Shown here: one piece after another, positions 5,800 through 9,552 of the stretch
Numbering within the stretch: position 1 is the first letter of the stretch
Layout: each line of letters opens with the position of its first letter
Assembly: GCA_013696275.1 (NCBI GenBank)
Contig: JACCYW010000141.1
Span: forward strand, 1 to 9,552
Source of the DNA: Chloroflexota bacterium
Lineage (GTDB): Bacteria; Chloroflexota; Limnocylindria; Limnocylindrales; CSP1-4
Direction: 5' to 3'
Length of the DNA stretch: 9,552 nucleotides
Translations under genes and position numbers: made by a program
The notes under the pieces: model-generated
The model's database searches: none
Seen by the model: only the letters and a program-made list of their open reading frames with translations
Told to the model about the DNA's origin: nothing

Positions 5800-7517
5800 C
5801 GGTTCCGCAGCCGGTCGACCACCGCGTTGGCAAGGACGGTCACGTCGGGGGAGCCGAGCCCGGTCGCGGCATCCCATCCCGGTGCCGCAGCGTCCAGGAG
5901 GTTGCCGCCCCGTGTGACGTCGTGGAAGATGGCCGGCGTCGTTGGCGTGGCTGCCAACTCATAGAGGAGCGGACCAAGAGCGCCCAATGGCCCGACTCCC
6001 TGCTGCTCGGCGACCTGGCGGACGAGGACGGTGGAGGCAGCCCAGAAAGGCGCCGCCGCGCTGGTCCCGCCGCTCACGTTGAGGCTCGGCCCGCCCTCGC
6101 CGATGGCCGTGTAGACCACCAGGAAGCCAGTCTCCGGATCGGCCGGTCCCGCCACATCCGGGATCTGCCGCGCAGCGCCCGCCGCGATGTCGACTCCGGG
6201 CGCAACCTGCCAGGCCGGTCGCGGGTAGTTGGCGCTGCGGCCTCCGCCCGTGCCGACAGTGGACAAAGAGCCCTCCCAGGCCGCCTCGTCGAGGTAGGTC
6301 CCGTCCTGGCGGACCCACAGGAAGGTGCCGCCCACGCTGACCAGGCTGGGATTGGCTGACGGGTAGTCGGGCGAGACGCGCAGGTCGCCCTCGAAGAGGC
6401 TGTGGTTGCAGCCGTATGCCCCCACATCGCCGCTGGCCACGAAGACCGTGATGCCCTGGGCAAAGGCGGCATCGAACTGGATGTCGTCGAGAGCGCGCGA
6501 GAGCGCATCCTTGTCAGCCTCGCAGCGACCCCAGCTGATCGAGACTATGTCGGCCCGGCCGTCCTCCAGGATGGCTGACATGATGGGCCCGAAGCCCTGC
6601 CCGTTGGCGCCCTCGTAGTCGACGATCTGGGCCATCGGTGCCACGGAGCGCACGACGTCGATGTCCAGGTTGACCTCGCCGGTGCCACTGCCGCGGACCG
6701 GGACGTAGTCGGACGGAACGAAGCGCTTCTCCACCTGGGGCAGGCCGGTCAGGCCCACTTGGGCGTCGTAGGCCGCGACATCGCTGTCCAGGAACGTATC
6801 GAACGAGACGATGGCGATGGTCTGGCCCGCGCCGTTGATGCCGGCCGCGTGCAGTGGCGCGATGTCGTAAGCGAGGGCCACGTCGGTCGGTTTGAGGCCG
6901 CCTACGGGCACGTCGGCGAGTGGTGTGCGGAAGAGTGGTCGGAGACGTGGCGTCGTGTCCAGCCCGGTGACGCCCATCACCGCATGACTCAGCTCGTCGG
7001 CGATGGTCGGCTCGCGGTCGGGGCGGTGAAACGGCCCGTATGTGTCATCCGTATAGTCCTGGAGCTCCACATCCAGGTAGGCGTTGACGGCTGCCGCGGT
7101 ACCCCGAACGGTCAGGAATGTCCGCTCCATGTCGCGCCTGACGAGCTCGAGCCCAGCATCCGCAAGGCGCTCCACGACCTCATCGATGACGGGGCCGGGC
7201 AGGCCGAAGCGCTGGCCGAGGTCGCCCACCGAGAGGTAGCGCCGGTAGTCGGCCGAAGAGGGATCATGGAGACCGGCCAGGAACGCAGCCAGCTGCTGGC
7301 GGCCGGGCACTTGAAGGACGACATCGAAGGTGATCATCTCGTCGGCGGCGGTGGCACCGGCCGGCGTCCGGCCCGCCGGCGGGGCGATCGAAGCGTCGCC
7401 GGGGATCGATCGGCCGGCCTCATCGGCCGACGGCGCTGCGGCGACCCATGTGCCAGTCAGGGCGACGGCGCCAGCCATGGCCAGAGCCGCCAGCGGCCGG
7501 TGGGCAGCCCGACTCAC
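5796..7517 (-). CDS. Secreted S53-family serine-carboxyl peptidase (sedolisin/kumamolisin type) with prodomain
   Basis: An acid-type endopeptidase secreted as a 573-residue precursor. Residues 1-28 are a Sec signal peptide (basic start, hydrophobic core, WVAAA before a likely cut). Residues about 58-190 are the pro-kumamolisin activation domain (FLTVRGTAAAVNAYL at 134-148 is typical). The mature domain begins near 200. Catalytic Glu281 and Asp285 are in GEVNLDID, Asp364 in ASGDVGAYG, and the nucleophile Ser486 in VSGGTSAAAPFWA. The C-terminal calcium site is visible as HDVTRGGN (532-539) and GWDAATGLGSPD (547-558). Cys332 and Cys370 are the only cysteines and could form a disulfide. All catalytic residues are present, so it should be active after self-processing. 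The GTG start at 7517 overlaps the upstream TGA (GTGA), making it the last gene of the operon. Its physiological substrate is unknown. Confidence 0.95.
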   Translation of the reverse strand: MSRAAHRPLAALAMAGAVALTGTWVAAAPSADEAGRSIPGDASIAPPAGRTPAGATAADEMITFDVVLQVPGRQQLAAFLAGLHDPSSADYRRYLSVGDLGQRFGLPGPVIDEVVERLADAGLELVRRDMERTFLTVRGTAAAVNAYLDVELQDYTDDTYGPFHRPDREPTIADELSHAVMGVTGLDTTPRLRPLFRTPLADVPVGGLKPTDVALAYDIAPLHAAGINGAGQTIAIVSFDTFLDSDVAAYDAQVGLTGLPQVEKRFVPSDYVPVRGSGTGEVNLDIDVVRSVAPMAQIVDYEGANGQGFGPIMSAILEDGRADIVSISWGRCEADKDALSRALDDIQFDAAFAQGITVFVASGDVGAYGCNHSLFEGDLRVSPDYPSANPSLVSVGGTFLWVRQDGTYLDEAAWEGSLSTVGTGGGRSANYPRPAWQVAPGVDIAAGAARQIPDVAGPADPETGFLVVYTAIGEGGPSLNVSGGTSAAAPFWAASTVLVRQVAEQQGVGPLGALGPLLYELAATPTTPAIFHDVTRGGNLLDAAAPGWDAATGLGSPDVTVLANAVVDRLRNR

Positions 7518-8470
7518 GGCGTGCTCGTCCAGCGGAAGTGTTTCAGGAGCGGGTCGACCAGGAAACCTGCTGCCCGTTGCACGCGCATGCCGTCGGGGAA
7601 CGTGATGTCCGGGGTCGAAGCCACGACAGTCGTCGCCACCGTCAGCTGGCCGTTGGTAGCAGCCATGATGGTCAGCGCGACGGGGGCCACGCCACCGGCT
7701 GTCGTCAGCGTGCCCCGGAACTGACGCAGGACGGCGGGCTGGAAACCGATGCTCGGACGAAGCACGCGATGGTCTTCCTGGAAGTCCTCAGCGAGCGCCG
7801 ATATCTGGGTGTAGGAGGCGAGCTGCTGGCCGATCAAGGCATCGGGTGACATGAGCTCCGCCGGCGCAGCATCCCAGCGGACGTTGATGCCAGCTTCGAC
7901 GGAGCTGAAGGAGACGCCCATGACGATGGTGTCGGCGTCCAACTGCTCGACCCCCCAGTACTCCGGATGCTCGACCGCGAAACCCGCTTCACTCGCCGTG
8001 ACGACCTGGGTCACGAGCTGCGGGCTGTCAAGGTTGGGAAGCTGAGGCGGCACGATGATGGGGATGGCGATCGCGCTCGGGGCCGGCGTCGGCGAGACGC
8101 CAGGCTGCGGCGAGGCGCCGGGCAAGGGCGAGGCACCGGGCAAGGGCGAGCCTGCCGGCGACACGCTCGGTTCGGTCGTGCTGGGCAGCGCGATCGAGCC
8201 CACCGGAGGCGCGACGATGGGCGGTCCCGGGCAGGCGTCGGCTGGGTCAGGGCAGACCGGCGGCGTCGGTTTGGGTGCCAGCAGGACGACCAGGACTAGC
8301 GCAAGGACGACCAGGCCGACGAAGACGCCGGCGAACAGGAGGAGGATGCGCAGCGGTGGCAAGGCCGCCGGCGAGTCGCCACGTGGCGGCGTGCCGGCGT
8401 GCGGCGGCGTGCCGGCCACCGATGACCCGGCTGAGACGGGCAGACCGGCCGGGCCCGTCGGGCCGCTCAC
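7514..8470 (-). CDS. Single-pass membrane protein with Pro/Ser-rich linker and exported C-terminal domain
   Basis: I do not recognise a named family. From GTG 8470 (318 residues): a short Gly/Pro-rich N-terminus with two GTPP motifs (1-40), one strong membrane segment (41-65, LRILLLFAGVF onward) with the basic residue on the N side so the C-terminus should be outside, a Pro/Ser/Gly linker (66-150) with SPLPGA repeats and two cysteines (73, 80), and a globular domain (150-318). The globular part opens with ASEAGFAVEHPEYWGV, the pattern seen at the first strand of PsbP/Mog1-like and DUF1795-like domains; this match is by eye. The GTG start overlaps the stop of the PrsW-like gene (GTGA), and its own TGA overlaps the sedolisin GTG. 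A longer open frame runs upstream to 8851, but that part is out of frame with, and antiparallel to nothing but, the PrsW-like gene and is Arg/Gly-rich. The position suggests a partner or tether for the sedolisin. Confidence 0.8.
   Translation of the reverse strand: MSGPTGPAGLPVSAGSSVAGTPPHAGTPPRGDSPAALPPLRILLLFAGVFVGLVVLALVLVVLLAPKPTPPVCPDPADACPGPPIVAPPVGSIALPSTTEPSVSPAGSPLPGASPLPGASPQPGVSPTPAPSAIAIPIIVPPQLPNLDSPQLVTQVVTASEAGFAVEHPEYWGVEQLDADTIVMGVSFSSVEAGINVRWDAAPAELMSPDALIGQQLASYTQISALAEDFQEDHRVLRPSIGFQPAVLRQFRGTLTTAGGVAPVALTIMAATNGQLTVATTVVASTPDITFPDGMRVQRAAGFLVDPLLKHFRWTSTP
8110..8157 (-). repeat. 18-bp tandem repeat in the linker of the membrane protein
   Basis: Two 18-base units (8110-8127 and 8128-8145) differ at one base, and a third, diverged partial unit follows. 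They encode the SPLPGA-type repeats at residues about 106-125. Such repeats change copy number by slippage, so linker length may vary between strains. Confidence 0.8.
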
Positions 8471-9552
8471 CCGGTCGTCCGCATCGCGCGTGGCGAGCCA
8501 CGACGCGCCCCTTTGGGGAGCGCCCGCAACGCCACGCCACACTCGGCACAGAAGGTATGAGAAGGAGTGGGCTGCCCGCAGTTGACACAGTCGACGGGCT
8601 CGCCGATCTCGCTCTCCAGCGACTCCTGGATGAGTCCCAGATGGATCAGCATGCGCAGCCAGAGGATGGCGATGACGGCCAGGACGCCGACCACCAGGAG
8701 GGCCAGGACCTCGCGCAGCAGTAGCATCGCCAGTGCCGCCAGGATGAGCAGCACAGATCCAACCACCGCCGCCATCAGCGGCCGTCCCAGCCAGCCGAGC
8801 TTGTGGCGGTCCCGCACGGGAGCTCGAAAACGCAGCCAAGCTGCGCCACATACCGCACCTGCCGCGCCCGCCGCGACCAGCGGCAGCGCCACGCCGTGGG
8901 TCAGCAGCCGGGCGATCCAGAGGAGGGTGTCGCCGCCTGGCTGGAGACCAGCGGAGAACAGGTCGATCGACTGAGCTATCACCTGCGCGCCCACGAATGC
9001 GACTGCGGAGGTCGCCCCGAACGTCGCTCCGTCCAATACGTCATTGAACCGCTTGTACGGCAGCAGCACGAGCGGCCCGGCCACCATCAGTGCCCCTGAG
9101 ACGAGCGGCACGAACACGCCCCGCGCCAGGATGAACCCCGCATCTGGCCCGGATCCGAGCGGATCGAGATCGACCAACGCCCGCAACGCCAGACCCATCA
9201 TCGCGCCGCTTGCCGCACCCCAGGCGAAGGTCAGGATGTAGACCCGCAGGGGCTCGTCCTCGTAGACGTCGACATCGTAGAGATACGTGACCATCACCAG
9301 CGGCACCAGGACTGCCGCCGCCAGCAAGGCCACCGGGAAGAGGCCCACCACCCCGAGCGCTACCACGACCACGACGCCGAAGAGCAGGATGGAGCGGAAC
9401 GCGGTCATGTCGTCGCGCGGCAGCTGGGGGAAGAGGGTCGAGACCACGTGAGCGCCCAAAGCGGACTCACTCGGATCAGCGCTGAAGGCTCGCCGCGATG
9501 GGGCCACAACCGCGCGGTCCTGGCGGTGGCCGCAGCGCACGCAGAACCGGGT
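8467..9552 (-). CDS. PrsW-family membrane protein with zinc ribbons, lacking the protease glutamates; 5' end outside window
   Basis: A multi-spanning membrane protein of the PrsW/CPBP-like intramembrane protease group. The frame is open to the window edge. Reading from 9552 gives TRFCVRCGHRQD, half of a zinc ribbon, so the true start lies beyond the edge; GTG 9540 is only an internal candidate. Numbering from 9540, about eight membrane segments cover 49-300. The family hallmark YLYDVDVYEDEP (86-97) is clear, as are DVLDGATFGA (167-176) and the conserved His215 region. Where active members have an EE-x-x-K motif, this protein has FVPLVSGALM (143-152), and where they have EN after the DG helix it has FVGAQ (182-186). 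It is therefore probably not a working protease. Residues 318-334 are a zinc ribbon, CVNC and CAEC, then a basic tail. The TGA overlaps the next gene's GTG. Confidence 0.82.
   Translation of the reverse strand, partial: TRFCVRCGHRQDRAVVAPSRRAFSADPSESALGAHVVSTLFPQLPRDDMTAFRSILLFGVVVVVALGVVGLFPVALLAAAVLVPLVMVTYLYDVDVYEDEPLRVYILTFAWGAASGAMMGLALRALVDLDPLGSGPDAGFILARGVFVPLVSGALMVAGPLVLLPYKRFNDVLDGATFGATSAVAFVGAQVIAQSIDLFSAGLQPGGDTLLWIARLLTHGVALPLVAAGAAGAVCGAAWLRFRAPVRDRHKLGWLGRPLMAAVVGSVLLILAALAMLLLREVLALLVVGVLAVIAILWLRMLIHLGLIQESLESEIGEPVDCVNCGQPTPSHTFCAECGVALRALPKGARRGSPRAMRTTG

Noticed and set aside
4722..6359. A 545-codon plus-strand open frame
   Set aside because: It crosses the M23 gene in another frame and runs antisense to the sedolisin gene. 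The product is Arg-rich and shows no domain.
8471..8851. N-terminal extension of the 318-residue membrane protein to 8851
   Set aside because: These 127 codons overlap the zinc-ribbon end of the PrsW-like gene in another frame and read as Arg/Gly/Ala-rich shadow sequence. The GTGA overlap at 8470 gives a better start.
1..9552. CRISPR array, tRNA, rRNA or insertion sequence
   Set aside because: I found no regularly spaced repeats, no cloverleaf-like sequence, no rRNA signature, and no transposase or terminal inverted repeats. The only repeats are the 52-bp pair and the 18-bp linker units.

Overview
The window is GC-rich DNA (roughly two-thirds G+C by eye) from a bacterium with compact, overlapping genes. 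The gene set fits Chloroflexota or a high-GC Gram-positive-like lineage: an error-prone polymerase preceded by a GAAC-N4-GTTC type SOS box, a secreted sedolisin, a zinc-ribbon PrsW-like membrane protein, and GTG starts coupled through GTGA overlaps. This placement is inference; there is no rRNA or tRNA to fix it.

Region 1 (1-3089, minus strand) holds the first 1021 codons of dnaE2, the error-prone DNA polymerase III alpha subunit used in SOS mutagenesis. The 3' end lies outside the window. Its start is preceded by a perfect palindrome AGAAC-ATCC-GTTCT, which looks like a LexA operator. The operator abuts a TATGAT -10 box placed so close to the ATG that the mRNA is probably leaderless. The protein carries about 130 extra residues in the middle of the polymerase domain.

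Region 2 (3090-4749, minus strand) is a decaying locus. It contains a SAM-dependent methyltransferase gene broken by an early TAG and a one-base frameshift, an intact small VOC-family (glyoxalase/bleomycin-resistance fold) gene coupled to its end, and a second, strongly eroded and internally deleted copy of the methyltransferase 3' end. The VOC gene therefore sits between direct repeats, which suggests an old tandem duplication. About 280 bp next to dnaE2 hold nothing recognisable.

Region 3 (4873-5799, plus strand) is an M23-family metallopeptidase, probably a lipoprotein. The normal start of its signal peptide is missing or interrupted by an in-frame TGA.

Region 4 (5796-9552, minus strand) is a three-gene operon with two GTGA stop/start overlaps. 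In transcription order it encodes a PrsW-family multi-spanning membrane protein with zinc ribbons but without the glutamates of an active PrsW protease, a single-pass membrane protein with a Pro/Ser repeat linker and an exported C-terminal domain, and a secreted S53 serine-carboxyl peptidase (sedolisin) with its prodomain and catalytic residues intact. The operon converges on the M23 gene; the two stop codons share one CTAG. The most interesting unit is this pseudo-PrsW / sensor-like protein / sedolisin cassette, which may be a membrane-linked system for controlling or anchoring an extracellular protease. That role is inference.
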